DNA of 64,000 bases from Bog-473 sp963828505 (lineage in GTDB: Bacteria; Actinomycetota; Acidimicrobiia; Acidimicrobiales; RAAP-2). The translations under genes were made by a program, and so were the position numbers. Under the pieces are notes generated by a model that was not told the DNA's origin, did no database searches, and saw nothing but the letters and a program-made list of their open reading frames with translations. Numbering within the stretch: the first letter of the stretch is position 1; each line of letters opens with the position of its first letter. The stretch lies in assembly GCA_963828505.1 (NCBI GenBank), contig CAWHFM010000018.1, positions 129,363-193,362 of the forward strand. Reading direction: 5' to 3'. Positions 17,288 to 26,633 of this stretch are shown here, one piece after another.

Positions 17288-17723
17288 CCTCGGCACATCC
17301 GGGACGAGTCTGAGCCTCGTTCCATGCCCGGACCGAGGCGAGACGGGAAGAATCGAGCAATATGGATTTTGAAACGTGTGACAAGTGTGGGTTCAGCGGC
17401 GAGAAGTGGAGCGATGCCGAAGCCATCTCAGCGATAGCTGAGCTACCGGTCCGGTTCGTTGACGCTGCAGCAGGTCTCAGCCCTGAGAACCTACTTCGGC
17501 GGCCAGTCGAGGACCAGTGGTCAATCGCTGAGTACACAGATCATGTGCGAGAGGTTCTCTTTGGAATGAGGTATCTCCTGGATATAGTTATTTCACAGCC
17601 AGGAATCGACCTCGGAGACTCACCATCTTCACCATTCGAACCGGAGCCTCGGCATATCGACATCGACGTAGCGTTGCTCGGTATTGAGCGAGAAGCGACT
17701 TCGTTGCTCGGTTCTCTCACGGA

Positions 17724-19433
17724 GTAACCATTCACCTGCTTGATCTCCTGCACGCTGAAATGTGCCCCTGACCTCGCGATTCGCGAAGTCACATCGATGT
17801 TGCTTGAATTTCGGGCATGTCGGATGCAAGCCGAGAGCAGCTCGAGGCGCAGATCGAATTGCTGCGGGCCGAGAACGCAGTGCAAGTTCAAGAGATCGAA
17901 AGGCTGACCCGCATGATCGCCGAGCTCGAGGCGCGCATCAACCAGAGCTCGAAGAACTCGTCGCGTCCCCCGTCGAGCGACTCGCCCGCAGACCAGGCCG
18001 AGGCGACCAAGACCCGAGCCGAGCGCCGGGCCGAGGCCAAGGAGCAGCGCAAGGACGAGGTCGCCCGGCGTCGCGGCAAACAACCGGGCGCGGCGGGAAA
18101 GAACCTCGCCGTCGTCTCTTGTCCTGATGTGGTCGTCGAGCACGAAGCGACGACGTGCGCCTCGTGTGGGGAGGACCTCGCGGCAGCCCTCGTCGAGGGG
18201 ATCGAGCGACGCCAGGTCTTCGACACGCTCGAGCCGGTCCTCATCTGCACCGAACACCGCGCCTTCTCCAAGCGGTGCAGCTGCGGGATGCTGACCAAGG
18301 CAACATTCCCCAAAGAAGCCACCGCACCCACCAGCTACGGGCCCAACGTCCGGGCCGCCGCGCTGTACCTGCTCTTCGGCCAGCACCTCTCGGTCGAGCG
18401 GGTGGCCGACGCCATGTCGACCATGCTCGGGGCCGAGGTGTCCACCGGGTTCGTCGCCTCCTTGGCCAAAGAGGCCGCGGGCGGACTGATCGGGTTCATG
18501 AACGTGGTGCGCGCTCGGCTCTCCGCTGCCCCCCTCGTCCACGTCGACGAGACCTCTGACCAGGTGCGGAGAGAGAAGTGGTGGTTCCACGTGGTCTCCG
18601 ACGTGCTCTACACCTACCTCTTCGCCAGCCGCGACCCGGGGCAAGGCGGCTCCTGATGAGGCCGGGGTTCTGCCCGAGTACCGCGGCGTCATGGTGCACG
18701 ACCGCTTGGCCATGTACTTCAAGTACGACCAGGCCGACCATGCCATCTGCGGCTCTCACCTCTTACACGACCTGGCCGCGGTCGGGGTCGGCTGGAGCCA
18801 GGGTTGGGCCATCGACATGGCCGCGTTGTTGGCCGAGATGAACGATGCCGCCCACACGGCCCGCGCCGGCGGGCGCACATCTTTGTCGAAGCGGGTGTTG
18901 GCCGACTTCCTCACCCGTTACGACGCCATCGTCGAAGCGGGACTCCTCGCCAACCCCGCCCCCGTCGGACGCCGAGCGCGACTACCTCGAGCGCAAGTCG
19001 TTCAACTTGGTCAGCGCCCTCGAGATGCTCAAGGTCGAGGCCACCCGCTTCGCTCGCGATCTGCGTATACCGATGACCAACAACGAAGCGGAGCGCTCGT
19101 TGCGCATGGCCAAGCTGCACCACAAGATCAGCGGCTGCTTCCAAAGCGACGACGGTGCCCGTCACTTCGCCACAATCCGCTCCTACCTCTCGACGGCACG
19201 AAAGCACGACGTCGGCGCACTCGATGCCCTGGCTCAACTGTTCCGCGGCCAGGCGTGGATGCCGCCGCGGACTACCTGAGACGAAGCGGCGTCGCTGCGC
19301 TGCGGCGCCTACGTTGCACACGTCTGTGGCACACCCGAACGAGAGAGACCATTCGCCGGTGGTTTCTCGTTCCCTCCTGCCACCGTTTGGGCACGTCAAG
19401 ACGTCCAGGTCAGGTGGGGGGGTGAATGTTTAC
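17724..19433. mobile_element. IS66-family insertion sequence, 1710 bp
   Basis: Ends carry inverted GTAAMCATTCACC (left GTAACCATTCACC at 17724; right end is the complement of GTAAACATTCACC). The GTAA terminus and the exact 8-bp target duplication CTCACGGA (17716-17723 and 19434-19441) are hallmarks of IS66. Only a tnpC-like gene is present; tnpA and tnpB are absent, so it belongs to the short one-gene type or is a deleted form. Confidence 0.9.
17817..19279 (+). pseudogene. IS66 transposase (TnpC-like), two frameshifts
   Basis: The N-terminus is a coiled coil (residues 1-40) followed by the IS66 motif SSKNSSRPPSSD, then a zinc-binding segment (CASCGEDL ... CSCG), the DDE_Tnp_IS66 core (VHVDETS with the first catalytic Asp; GVMVHDRLAMY with the second), and the C-terminal NNEAERSLRMAKLHHKISG with the catalytic Glu. 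Frames change near 18640 and again near 18960, so no intact protein is made from the sequence as given. Length if repaired is about 487 residues, normal for the family. Confidence 0.85.
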
Positions 19434-19585
19434 CTCACGGATCTGTCTCTCAACCAGTGGGATGCGATCGTGACGCTGGATCGGACCAACGTCGACCCGC
19501 ATTGGATTGTTCGTCATGCCGTCCATGACTCGAATCATCACCTTCTTGACATAGAGCGCCTTCGCTCGGCTCTTTGAGGGTGGCT

Positions 19586-19613
19586 TGTCCCCATACGCCG
19601 GGCTGACGTCACC
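19586..19613 (+). repeat. Array repeat copy 14
   Basis: Reads TTGTCCCCATACGCCGGG then CTGACGTCACC; an outer GGGTG (19578) pairs with CACCC (19610). Follows the split DinB gene by 8 bases. Confidence 0.6.
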
Positions 19614-19795
19614 CCTAGACGGGTGGATGTTTGCTCCCGTTCACCTGCTGCCGTAAGGCACGAGTGGGGCACCCATACGCACGGGTCGCCGATATCAGCT
19701 CACCACCGTCACCCCCCACACCACCTCTTCGAGACCCGATCCGGGTGCCTGGTGCCTCGTCGTTGCTTGGAAAATGCGCAAGGGGGGCGGCGACT

Positions 19796-21289
19796 CTAGC
19801 TTTCGGTTTTGTAGCCTGCCGGACGGCCCTCGAGGATCACCGACTTGGTCTCAAGGAACGGAAGCAGCCCTTCGGTTCCCCCCTCGCGTCCTATCCCCGA
19901 CTGCTTGAAGCCACCGAACGCCATAGTGAAATCAGTACGGAATGCATTGTGGCCGACCGTGCCCGAGCGCAGTTGCCGGGCTACGTCGCGGGCCCGGTCC
20001 ACATCGTTGGTGAACACCGAGGCGTTCAATCCGTAGATCGTGTCGTTGGCGATGGCGATGGCGTCCTGCTCGTCGTCGGCGGGGATGACGCTGAGGACCG
20101 GGCCGAATATCTCCTCCTGAGCGATGGTGGAGGAGTTGTCGACGTTCCCGAACACCGTCGGCTCGATGTACCAGCCGCGGTCCAGATGCTTCGGGCGACT
20201 GCCGCCAGCCGCGAGGGTCGCCCCCTCGGCGAGGCCCTTGGCGATGTAGCCCTCGACCCGGTCCCGCTGGCGCCGAGTCGCCAGCGGGCCCATCTGAGTC
20301 TGGGGATCGAACGGGTCGCCCACCTGGACCTGGGCGAAGGACTCGGTTAGGGCGTCGACGAACTCGTCGTGCCGGTTCCGGGTGACGACGATCCGGGTGA
20401 GGGAAGAGCAGACCTGCCCCGACACGACGCACTCGTTGGCGGCGAGGGTACCGGCCGCGGTGGCGATATCGATGTCGTCGAGGATCACGGCCGCCGACTT
20501 TCCCCCCAACTCCAGGGTGCAGCGGGCGATGCGGTCACCACAGATCGACGCGATCCGCCGTCCTGCCGCCGTCGACCCCGTGAACGTGATCTTGTCGACC
20601 CGGGGATCCCTGACCAGCAGCTCCGACACTTCACGATCGGCGGTGACCACGTTCAACACCCCGGCCGGCAGTCCGATCGCCTGGGCGATCTCCGCCAGTA
20701 CGTAGGCCTCACCGGGCGCCTCGGGGGAGCATTTCAGCACGACCGTGCACCCGGCGAGCAGGGCGGGGGCGACCTTGTAGGTGATCATCACCAGCGGACC
20801 GTTCCAGGGGATGATTGCCCCCACCACGCCGACGGGTTCCCGCACGATCAATCCAAACTCGCCCATCCACGGGGTCACCTGCTCCTCGAACGGGAAGGTG
20901 TCGGCCAGCCCGGCGTAGTAGTCGAATGCGCTCGCCCAGGCGGCCGCGAGCACTTCGGCGAAGGCGTGCACGACACCGGACTCCCGGGGCCATATCTGCC
21001 CGACATCCCCCACCCGTTCCTGCAGACCGGCCCCCAGCGCTCGCAGGTACCCGGCCCGCTCGACGTGGCTCATGCGGGGCCACGGACCCCTGTCGAAGGC
21101 CTCGCGGGCGGCGGCCACGGCCCGCGATATGTCGCCATCCTTCGCCTCCGGCACGCGGAAGAAAATCTCCTCGGTCCCCGAGTCGATGACATCGATCGTG
21201 GCCTCGGACGACGGCTTGACCCACTCGCCCCCGATGAAGAATCGGTCCGCGTTTCCGAGCGGTACCACGGCCTTGTTGGTCAGCGTCAT
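19796..21289 (-). CDS. Aldehyde dehydrogenase
   Basis: A 497-residue NAD(P)-dependent aldehyde dehydrogenase. The nucleotide motif is FTGSTAAGRRI, the general-base Glu lies in LELGGKS and the nucleophilic Cys in GQVCSS; the C-terminal FGGFKQSGIGREGG loop is typical of betaine-aldehyde/phenylacetaldehyde-type enzymes. GGAGG eight bases ahead supports the ATG at 21289; a longer in-frame upstream extension is not coding. Substrate is undefined. It is the largest single gene between two array repeats (copies 14 and 15). Confidence 0.92.
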   Translation of the reverse strand: MTLTNKAVVPLGNADRFFIGGEWVKPSSEATIDVIDSGTEEIFFRVPEAKDGDISRAVAAAREAFDRGPWPRMSHVERAGYLRALGAGLQERVGDVGQIWPRESGVVHAFAEVLAAAWASAFDYYAGLADTFPFEEQVTPWMGEFGLIVREPVGVVGAIIPWNGPLVMITYKVAPALLAGCTVVLKCSPEAPGEAYVLAEIAQAIGLPAGVLNVVTADREVSELLVRDPRVDKITFTGSTAAGRRIASICGDRIARCTLELGGKSAAVILDDIDIATAAGTLAANECVVSGQVCSSLTRIVVTRNRHDEFVDALTESFAQVQVGDPFDPQTQMGPLATRRQRDRVEGYIAKGLAEGATLAAGGSRPKHLDRGWYIEPTVFGNVDNSSTIAQEEIFGPVLSVIPADDEQDAIAIANDTIYGLNASVFTNDVDRARDVARQLRSGTVGHNAFRTDFTMAFGGFKQSGIGREGGTEGLLPFLETKSVILEGRPAGYKTES

Positions 21290-21410
21290 CGTCGATACCT
21301 CCGGTAGAGACCCTGCGGCCTGTAGAGACCCTGTGGCCATTCGGCGGCCAGCGGCCACTACGAGAATACCCGGACGAGGCGGCGGGCGGCGGCTCGTCGA
21401 GTAGCCACCG

Positions 21411-21439
21411 CGTCCCCAAACACCGGCTTGAGGCGACAC
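21411..21439 (+). repeat. Array repeat copy 15
   Basis: Reads CGTCCCCAAACACCGGC then TTGAGGCGACAC; core has one change (ACACCGG). Between the divergent starts of the dehydrogenase and a small plus-strand gene. Confidence 0.5.
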
Positions 21440-21479
21440 TCGCCACTGTTCATCAGGGAGCCGGACGTAGGCTCCAATT

Positions 21480-21698
21480 GTGGCAGTGCACGGCAATCGC
21501 GTCGCTTGCGACCATGAAGGTTGCGACTACTCCGTGGAGTTTCAGGATCTCAGACCACACGCGGTGGCCCGCTTCACCTCTCAGCCCTTGCCACGGCATT
21601 TCGCCAGGAAGGAGGGGTGGAGGATCGACGATGACGGCGCGATTTCTGCCCCAGACACACCGAGATCTGGGAGATCCGAGAGATATGAAAATCCGTAG
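21480..21698 (+). CDS. Small zinc-ribbon-like protein
   Basis: A 72-residue product beginning at the GTG at 21480. The pattern C-(4)-C (VACDHEGCDYSVEF) followed by HFARKEGWRIDDDG resembles the short actinobacterial/phage family in which a Cys pair, an AR..A..GW segment and a second metal pair occur, but the second Cys pair is missing here. Function unknown. It fills a complete interval of the array and ends 8 bases before copy 16. Confidence 0.5.
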   Translation: MAVHGNRVACDHEGCDYSVEFQDLRPHAVARFTSQPLPRHFARKEGWRIDDDGAISAPDTPRSGRSERYENP

Positions 21699-21706
21699 AT
21701 CCGTGC

Positions 21707-21733
21707 TGCCCCCGATCGCCGGAACGGTGGGCC
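21707..21733 (+). repeat. Array repeat copy 16
   Basis: Reads TGCCCCCGATCGCCGGA then ACGGTGGGCC, with GCCC/GGGC arms. Confidence 0.65.
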
Positions 21734-21913
21734 AGTAACCAGAAGGTCCAAAATGCCCATGAACTGCTCGTCTCGCACCGTCGGGAGTGTCGCGGCCAGA
21801 AACGGGTATGTCTTGGTGCATGGACAGGCGGACTTTCGTAGAGCGGTCGAAGGTCTATTTTCGGCACTCCGATCCGTCAAGGTACATAGCCCGTAGTTGG
21901 ATACGCCTTCTCA

Positions 21914-22165
21914 TTGGGCGGCATCTGCATCGGCTTGGTGCTGCTCGGGTTTCCAAACGCAGCGTTCCTCTTCCTCTTGATTGCGGTGGTCAATGTGGTC
22001 CCCTTGATTTATCGTCTCGTGAGACCCAGGCGCACCAAGAGTTCAGAAGAGCCGGGGTGGCGAATGGACCCAATCGGAAATTACCGATGGTGGAACGGTT
22101 TAACATTCACGGACCCTCCGCTCGGTGAGACTCCCCGCAAGGTTGGACCAGAGATTGAGTGGTAG
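21914..22165 (+). CDS. Small two-helix membrane protein with DUF2510-like tail
   Basis: An 83-residue product with one long or two short membrane segments (GLVLLGFPNAAFLFLLIAVV ...), a basic stretch (RLVRPRRTK) and a C-terminal WRMDPIGNYRWWNGLTFT that resembles the PGWYPDP...RYWDG..WT motif of DUF2510. The only start in range is a TTG at 21914; the frame is open to 21890, so the true 5' end may have been lost or carry an indel. The stop is 4 bases before repeat copy 17. Confidence 0.5.
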   Translation: MGGICIGLVLLGFPNAAFLFLLIAVVNVVPLIYRLVRPRRTKSSEEPGWRMDPIGNYRWWNGLTFTDPPLGETPRKVGPEIEW

Positions 22166-22169
22166 TCCC

Positions 22170-22197
22170 TGCCCCCGTACGCCGGGTCGGTGAGCAC
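22170..22197 (+). repeat. Array repeat copy 17
   Basis: Reads TGCCCCCGTACGCCGGGT then CGGTGAGCAC. Near-consensus copy, beginning 4 bases after a stop codon. Confidence 0.65.
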
Positions 22198-22337
22198 TCT
22201 ATGGGGCAGGTGGTCGATCAGGTTCCAAGTCGTCTTCGTAGTGCTCTGCGCACGGGTTACCGGCCTTGTCTGGACGAAGGACGCATCCACAAGGCATCAC
22301 AGCTCAACGTTGTGGACGGCGAAGGCGAGAGATCCGC

Positions 22338-23297
22338 TTAGCGATCGGACTCCAATCGGCGAGGCTCAAAACTACGTTCGGTGATGAAGCGGTGGATGGC
22401 CTCGTTGGCGTGGTCCTGAAACGACGGGTTGGCCAGGTCGGGGAGGAAGTCTGCTTGGTTGACCATGGGACCTATAAGCGTGTTGGCCGCGCTGGCGTAG
22501 AACACGCCGCTCGACAGGGTCGGGTCGGTGACGCCGTCGACCAGTCGTTTCGCGCCCACGTTAAGTTTGTGGGAGAGACCGAGTGTGGGCATGATGTATT
22601 TGGCCCCTATGCGCATCGGCAATGGGAGGTCACTGGCTGCTTGGGTGCCGGTGGTGTTGCCGGGGCTCACGGTGATGAAGCGGCGGTCGGGGTGTTGGCG
22701 GGCCAGATAGGCCATCCACAGGGCGCCAATGTACTTGGCCTGCCCGAAGGCCATGTTGAAGTCAGCTTTTTTGTCGGCGAAATAGCTGCCGTCGATGACG
22801 GTGGCGAACTCGTCGGCGGAATGTGAGGCGAACTTTGGCCCCTTCATCCGCAACTTCGGGACGCCCCTGACTGCTTCACTTCCGACGAAGACCGCTATCT
22901 CGCCAAGTCGATCTTCCTTCAGGAGCCCCTCGAGGAGGACGACGTGGCCAAGGACGTTCGCCGCGAACACGGTGGTGACCCCGTCAGCGGTCAATCCCAA
23001 CGTCTGCGGGCCAATGACACCAGCGTTCATGACCAGCGCGTCGACGGATCCGTTGATGGCGTCAAGGCCAGTGCGGACCGAATCCAGATCGGCGACGTCC
23101 ATGAGAACGATGTCGAAGATGTGCCGGCCGGTCACGGCTTCGAGGTCGGCCTTTGCCACTATCGCCCGATCTCTGTTTCGGCACGCCAGGTAGATCCGCT
23201 CCATCTCGGGACGTAATGCAAGTTGGCGAGCCACCTCCTTGCCGAGTCCAACGTTGGCGCCCGTGATGAGTACCGTCTTTCCTGGAGGTGCACTCAT
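22338..23297 (-). CDS. SDR oxidoreductase, retinol-dehydrogenase-like
   Basis: A 319-residue short-chain dehydrogenase with the cofactor motif TGANVGLGKE, MNAGV at strand 4, and a catalytic region with AFGQAKYIGAL where YxxxK is expected slightly displaced (the usual Tyr is not obvious, as AFGQAKY). The long C-terminal arm is like the retinol dehydrogenase/protochlorophyllide group. It overlaps the next upstream gene by ATGA (23294-23297), so the two are co-translated. Substrate unknown. Confidence 0.82.
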   Translation of the reverse strand: MSAPPGKTVLITGANVGLGKEVARQLALRPEMERIYLACRNRDRAIVAKADLEAVTGRHIFDIVLMDVADLDSVRTGLDAINGSVDALVMNAGVIGPQTLGLTADGVTTVFAANVLGHVVLLEGLLKEDRLGEIAVFVGSEAVRGVPKLRMKGPKFASHSADEFATVIDGSYFADKKADFNMAFGQAKYIGALWMAYLARQHPDRRFITVSPGNTTGTQAASDLPLPMRIGAKYIMPTLGLSHKLNVGAKRLVDGVTDPTLSSGVFYASAANTLIGPMVNQADFLPDLANPSFQDHANEAIHRFITERSFEPRRLESDR

Positions 23298-23614
23298 TGG
23301 GAGTCCCTCTCATCTCTTGTGGGCGTAGGCAGGCCGTCGAGCAAGCTGAACCGGGCATCCATCGCGACGCTTCGGACATCGATCAGCTGCTGATATTCAG
23401 GCGAGTTGTACCACTTGAGAACCGTCTCACGGTCGGGAAACCGCATTAGTGCTCCTGAAGTGAGCGAGCCATCGCCGTGCAGGACTTCCCAGTTGCTGTT
23501 GGCGAGAGCCTCGCCTCCGTGCTCTTTGGCCGTCTTCCCAGCAATTGAGGCGTATTTCTCACGGTACATTTCCGGGTCCTTGACTGTGAATTCGACAATT
23601 ACGTATGCGCTCAT
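23294..23614 (-). CDS. DUF1330 family protein
   Basis: A 106-residue ferredoxin-like alpha/beta-barrel protein. It begins MSAYVIVEFTVKDPEMYREKY and contains HGDGSLTSGALMRFPDRETVLKWYNSPEYQQLIDVR, the DUF1330 signature. Likely a dimeric small-molecule-binding protein related to Dabb/ABM monooxygenases. First gene of a minus-strand pair with the SDR at 22338. Confidence 0.88.
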   Translation of the reverse strand: MSAYVIVEFTVKDPEMYREKYASIAGKTAKEHGGEALANSNWEVLHGDGSLTSGALMRFPDRETVLKWYNSPEYQQLIDVRSVAMDARFSLLDGLPTPTRDERDSQ

Positions 23615-23695
23615 GTTGATGCTCCTTCGTAGTTGGTTGTCGGTTGTGACCTGCGTTCTAGGTCTTTCACTCTTAAACGTCTCCGCCGACAGGCG

Positions 23696-24445
23696 TTACG
23701 TCGCTACTCGGCCACCATCGACCGCAAGTGTGACGCCGTGCACGAAGCTGGCATCATCGCTGGCGAGAAAGACGATCGCCGCAGCAAGTTCCTCGGGCTC
23801 AGCTACGCGACCTGCTGGTGCCAGTGCTGCGAGCTGATTCACCATCTCCTCGGGGACTGCTTCCATCATGCGGGTGCGCGTCGGGCCGGGGGCAACGGCG
23901 TTGACCCGAACACCACTCGGGCCGTATTCGGCGGCCCAGGCCTTCGTCAAGAGTTCAAGGGCTGCTCGGCTGGCGCCATACAGAGCCATGCCCGCCTGTC
24001 CAAAGCTGGCGACCATCGTCGAGACGTTGACGATCGAACCCCACCCGCGTTCGGCCATGGCTGGCGCCAGTGACGCGACGAGGAAGAACGGAACCTTGAC
24101 GTTCACTGCAAAGCTCTCGTCGAACTCTGCTTCGGTGGCGGCGTTGCTCGATCCGAGCACGGCGAGGCCAGCGTTGTTGATGAGGATGTCGACGTGAGAC
24201 TTGCCTGCGTCAGTGGCCCACTCGACCAGGGCGTCGGCCGATTGGAGGTCGCTCAACGTAGTGAGCCGGAACGATGCGCTTCCGCCGCTGCCTTCGATCT
24301 CGGCGACCACGTCTTTGGCTCGTTGTTCGTTGCGTCCGACGATCAGTACGTGAGCACCGCGAGCGGCCAAGGCGGTGGCCGTGGCCTTGCCGATCCCGCT
24401 CGTCGAGCCCGTCACCAGGGCTGTCTTGCCTCTCAGATCAGTCAT
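23696..24445 (-). CDS. Classical SDR oxidoreductase (FabG-like)
   Basis: A 249-residue enzyme with TGSTSGIG (cofactor), NNAG (INNAGLAVL), the catalytic Ser in NVSTMVA, and YGASRAALE (YxxxK changed to YxxxR: Tyr then Ala-Ser-Arg). An Arg in place of the catalytic Lys is unusual and worth checking. The C-terminal LASDDASFVHGVTLAVDGG is standard. It faces a divergent TetR gene across a 94-bp region with two palindromes and probably forms the regulated operon with the DUF1330 and SDR genes downstream. Confidence 0.87.
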   Translation of the reverse strand: MTDLRGKTALVTGSTSGIGKATATALAARGAHVLIVGRNEQRAKDVVAEIEGSGGSASFRLTTLSDLQSADALVEWATDAGKSHVDILINNAGLAVLGSSNAATEAEFDESFAVNVKVPFFLVASLAPAMAERGWGSIVNVSTMVASFGQAGMALYGASRAALELLTKAWAAEYGPSGVRVNAVAPGPTRTRMMEAVPEEMVNQLAALAPAGRVAEPEELAAAIVFLASDDASFVHGVTLAVDGGRVAT

Positions 24446-24470
24446 GCGCTGGGTTGTCCTCTCACAAAAA

Positions 24471-24518
24471 TGGGTTGTATAACTCAGTATTGCACGTAAA
24501 ACTGGGTTGTCAAACCCA
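24471..24518. promoter_or_regulatory. Twin TetR-type operators
   Basis: Two related palindromes, TGGGTTGTATAACTCA (24471-24486) and TGGGTTGTCAAACCCA (24503-24518), 32 bases apart between divergent SDR and TetR genes. They are the likely binding sites for the adjacent regulator. Confidence 0.65.
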
Positions 24519-24539
24519 AAATCCTGTTAATCTGAGTGC

Positions 24540-25145
24540 ATGGTCGACGAGACGAGTGACCCGCCGAGACTCACCCCCAAGGGAGCACGTACCAGGGCAC
24601 GAATCGTGGAGGCCGCCGCCGCCCTGATGCATGAGCGCGGGGTGGCGGGCACCACCTTGGAAGACGTCAAGGTGGCGGCGGAAGTCAGCGGTTCTCAGAT
24701 GTACCACTATTTTCCCGACAAGAACGAACTCGTGCAGGCGGTCATCGACTACCAGGCCGAGGCCATCGTCAATCGCCAGCGGCACACGCTCAGCAGCGCG
24801 AACGGAGTCGAAGCCTGGCGGAACATGGTGATCACCGCAGCGAAGCGCACCAAAGCAAAGGGGGGCTGCCAACTTGGCTCGCTCGTTGGTCAACTCGCTG
24901 AGAGCGACCCCGAGGCCCGAGCGCTCATCGCTGCAGGGTTCGATCAATGGGCAGCCGCAATCGGCGATGGACTCAGATCCCTACATGCCGACGAGAAGCT
25001 CCCGTCGGACATCGACCCGGACGACCTCGCCACCACTCTGCTCGCCACGCTTCAAGGAGGTCTTCTACTCGCTCAGGTGCAACGGAGTACCCGTCCGTTC
25101 GAAACTGCGATCAATACCCTCTTCGCCCTTGCCATCGGCAGATGA
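24540..25145 (+). CDS. TetR-family repressor
   Basis: A 201-residue regulator with an N-terminal helix-turn-helix (GARTRARIVEAAAALMHERGVAGTTLEDV ... SGSQMYHYFPDKNELVQAVI), ending in the TetR_C domain of the type found with AcrR/NemR-like sensors. A conserved Cys (KGGCQLGSLVG) sits where this subgroup often has one, which may sense electrophiles or oxidants. It is divergent from the SDR/DUF1330/SDR operon and the two operators in the gap suggest it represses both directions. Confidence 0.87.
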   Translation: MVDETSDPPRLTPKGARTRARIVEAAAALMHERGVAGTTLEDVKVAAEVSGSQMYHYFPDKNELVQAVIDYQAEAIVNRQRHTLSSANGVEAWRNMVITAAKRTKAKGGCQLGSLVGQLAESDPEARALIAAGFDQWAAAIGDGLRSLHADEKLPSDIDPDDLATTLLATLQGGLLLAQVQRSTRPFETAINTLFALAIGR

Positions 25146-25579
25146 GCCCGAGACGGGTTCGTTCACAGTCATCGCCGAGGTCGGCTCACGGTGCTCTTGG
25201 ATAGTGCATGTGCATCCGCACGATGCCCATGCGGACCCGCTGCCGTTCGTTATGCCATCGCAGCTGCCTTGGCTGGCGCCGAACCCGCGCACGGCAACTG
25301 AGTCGGAACCGCCTCTCTGACTCTGATCCCCAGGGCCACCGCCGTAGTCGCGAGGTGACCGGAGCGGACGGCACTTAGGGCTCTGACAACGAAAGGTCGC
25401 ACCACGCGCACCAATCAAGCCTCGTTGATCACGGCCACCGTTAGTAGCAGATTCCAAGCCACCGGGAGTGCCGCAATTGCGGTCCGCCGAGCCCGAGCGG
25501 CCCAAGACCCTCGGGGCATAGTCGTCCATTGCGGCGGATCGCAGGGGTGGCGGCACAGGTCTGAAGGACCCATTTGCAG
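25146..25579. other. Gene-free stretch within the array
   Basis: About 430 bases after the TetR gene and before repeat copy 18. I see no convincing gene on either strand; it may be the remains of a lost gene. Confidence 0.4.
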
Positions 25580-25610
25580 GGTGCCCCCTAACGCCGGCTC
25601 GGTGCGCACC
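25580..25610 (+). repeat. Array repeat copy 18, GGTGC/GCACC arms
   Basis: Reads GGTGCCCCCTAACGCCGG then CTCGGTGCGCACC; the outermost five bases are perfectly complementary. Confidence 0.65.
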
Positions 25611-25645
25611 TCGAACGCACCGGCGTCAGGTGAGAAGATAGGGCG

Positions 25646-26188
25646 ATGCACGTGGAACTGCGTCCATGTACTGAGGCGCAACTCCCGCTGGTTGAACCGT
25701 GGTTCGATGACCCAGAGACCCGGCGATGGCTCGGAGGCTCCAGTTGGGCGCAGATGTCGATCGCACAGATCGAGGCACCTCTGAGCGAGTTCCGAGGCGC
25801 CCCTGGAGACGGGACGCCACCGATTTGTCGCGTGGGATGGGGAGTGCCCTGTGGGCTACATCGATTGCGGCACCTATGACCGATGGGCCACTTGGGACGG
25901 CAGCACCGGTGGTCGCGGGGTGACCTCCGTCATCGACGCGCCATCGGCGGCCATCGCTTACGTCGTGAATCCAATGCTGCTACGTCGAGGTTACGGAGTT
26001 GAAGTGATCCACGCATTGACCAGGTTGCCTGAACTCGAGGACATTGGACTATTCGGCGCAGGTGTAGAACCCCAAACACGGCATCGATTCGGTGCCTCAG
26101 ATCTGCGGGGTTCAGTCCCCTTGATTCGGTTCCCGACTGGGATGGAATCGTCTACTACGTGGCGAAGATCTTGAGGCCGAGGGTCTAA
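25646..26188 (+). pseudogene. GNAT acetyltransferase, two frameshifts
   Basis: Three frames in succession give one GNAT-fold protein: MHVELRPCTEAQLPLVEPWFDDPETRRWLGG from 25646; VGYIDCGTYDRWATWDG ... AIAYVVNPMLLRRGYGVEVI, carrying the acetyl-CoA loop (RRGYGVEVI), from about 25850; and NTASIRCLRSAGFSPLDSVPDWDGIVYYVA from about 26074, ending at the TAA at 26188. The last part has the N.AS...L...GF motif of the family. Two single-base changes would restore about 181 residues. Probably an N-acetyltransferase on a small molecule. Confidence 0.75.
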
Positions 26189-26199
26189 AAGTTCCAAAG

Positions 26200-26230
26200 C
26201 CCAGGTAGCCCCGAACGCCGGAAGGCTGGG
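26200..26230 (+). repeat. Array repeat copy 19
   Basis: Reads CCCAGGTAGCCCCGAACGCC then GGAAGGCTGGG; outer CCCAG pairs with CTGGG. Lies 11 bases after the GNAT stop. Confidence 0.6.
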
Positions 26231-26246
26231 ACATTTCAGTGATTTG

Positions 26247-26633
26247 TTACCGATCTCGGTAGAAGACAAGCCCGACCAAAAATGTCGCGGCTCCGACCGA
26301 ACAAAAGAGAAAGAAGGGCCATGCCGAACTGCCGGTTGCGGTGGCGATCACGACGCCACCGACGGCCACGAGGACCATTACGTTTCCGGTAAGCGCCGTG
26401 GCTCGCATTCCGATGCTTGCCTGACGTTCGTCTGGCCTGGAGCCGAACAGCGCTCCAACGTCGCTGTCCCTCCCGCCGAGCAGGTAGTACCCGCAAGCAC
26501 CGATAACTGTCACAAGCTCGACTGCGACGGCGGCCCCCCAACCAGTGCCGATCCAAGCACCGAGGGCAATGGCGGAACCGAGAACAACTGTGACCGCTGG
26601 CGCTACGAGCCGCGGATACCTCGTCGTAATCAC
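26247..26633 (-). CDS. Small membrane protein, DUF2178-like
   Basis: A 128-residue protein with four hydrophobic segments in two pairs and a conserved charged loop between pairs (FGSRPDERQASIGMRA). This layout, paired with an XRE regulator by an ATGA overlap, matches the DUF2178-type membrane proteins that are usually found with a small helix-turn-helix protein. Function unknown. Stop is 16 bases from repeat copy 19. Confidence 0.7.
   Translation of the reverse strand: MITTRYPRLVAPAVTVVLGSAIALGAWIGTGWGAAVAVELVTVIGACGYYLLGGRDSDVGALFGSRPDERQASIGMRATALTGNVMVLVAVGGVVIATATGSSAWPFFLFCSVGAATFLVGLVFYRDR

Larger units (their letters stand above)
17362..19577 (+). pseudogene. DinB-family gene split by IS66
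   Basis: The 5' part (17362-17723) encodes a Cys-containing head and a DinB bundle (FVDAAAGLSPENLLRRPVEDQWSIAEYTDHVREVLF). The 3' part (19442-19577) encodes DLSLNQWDAIV ... WIVRHAVHDSNHHLLDIERL, the final helix with its HxxxH-type metal ligands. Removing the IS66 element and one copy of the 8-bp duplication CTCACGGA joins the two in frame to a 165-residue protein, the normal length of the family. So the insertion is recent enough for the gene to be otherwise intact. Likely a metal-dependent small-molecule transferase. Confidence 0.88.
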
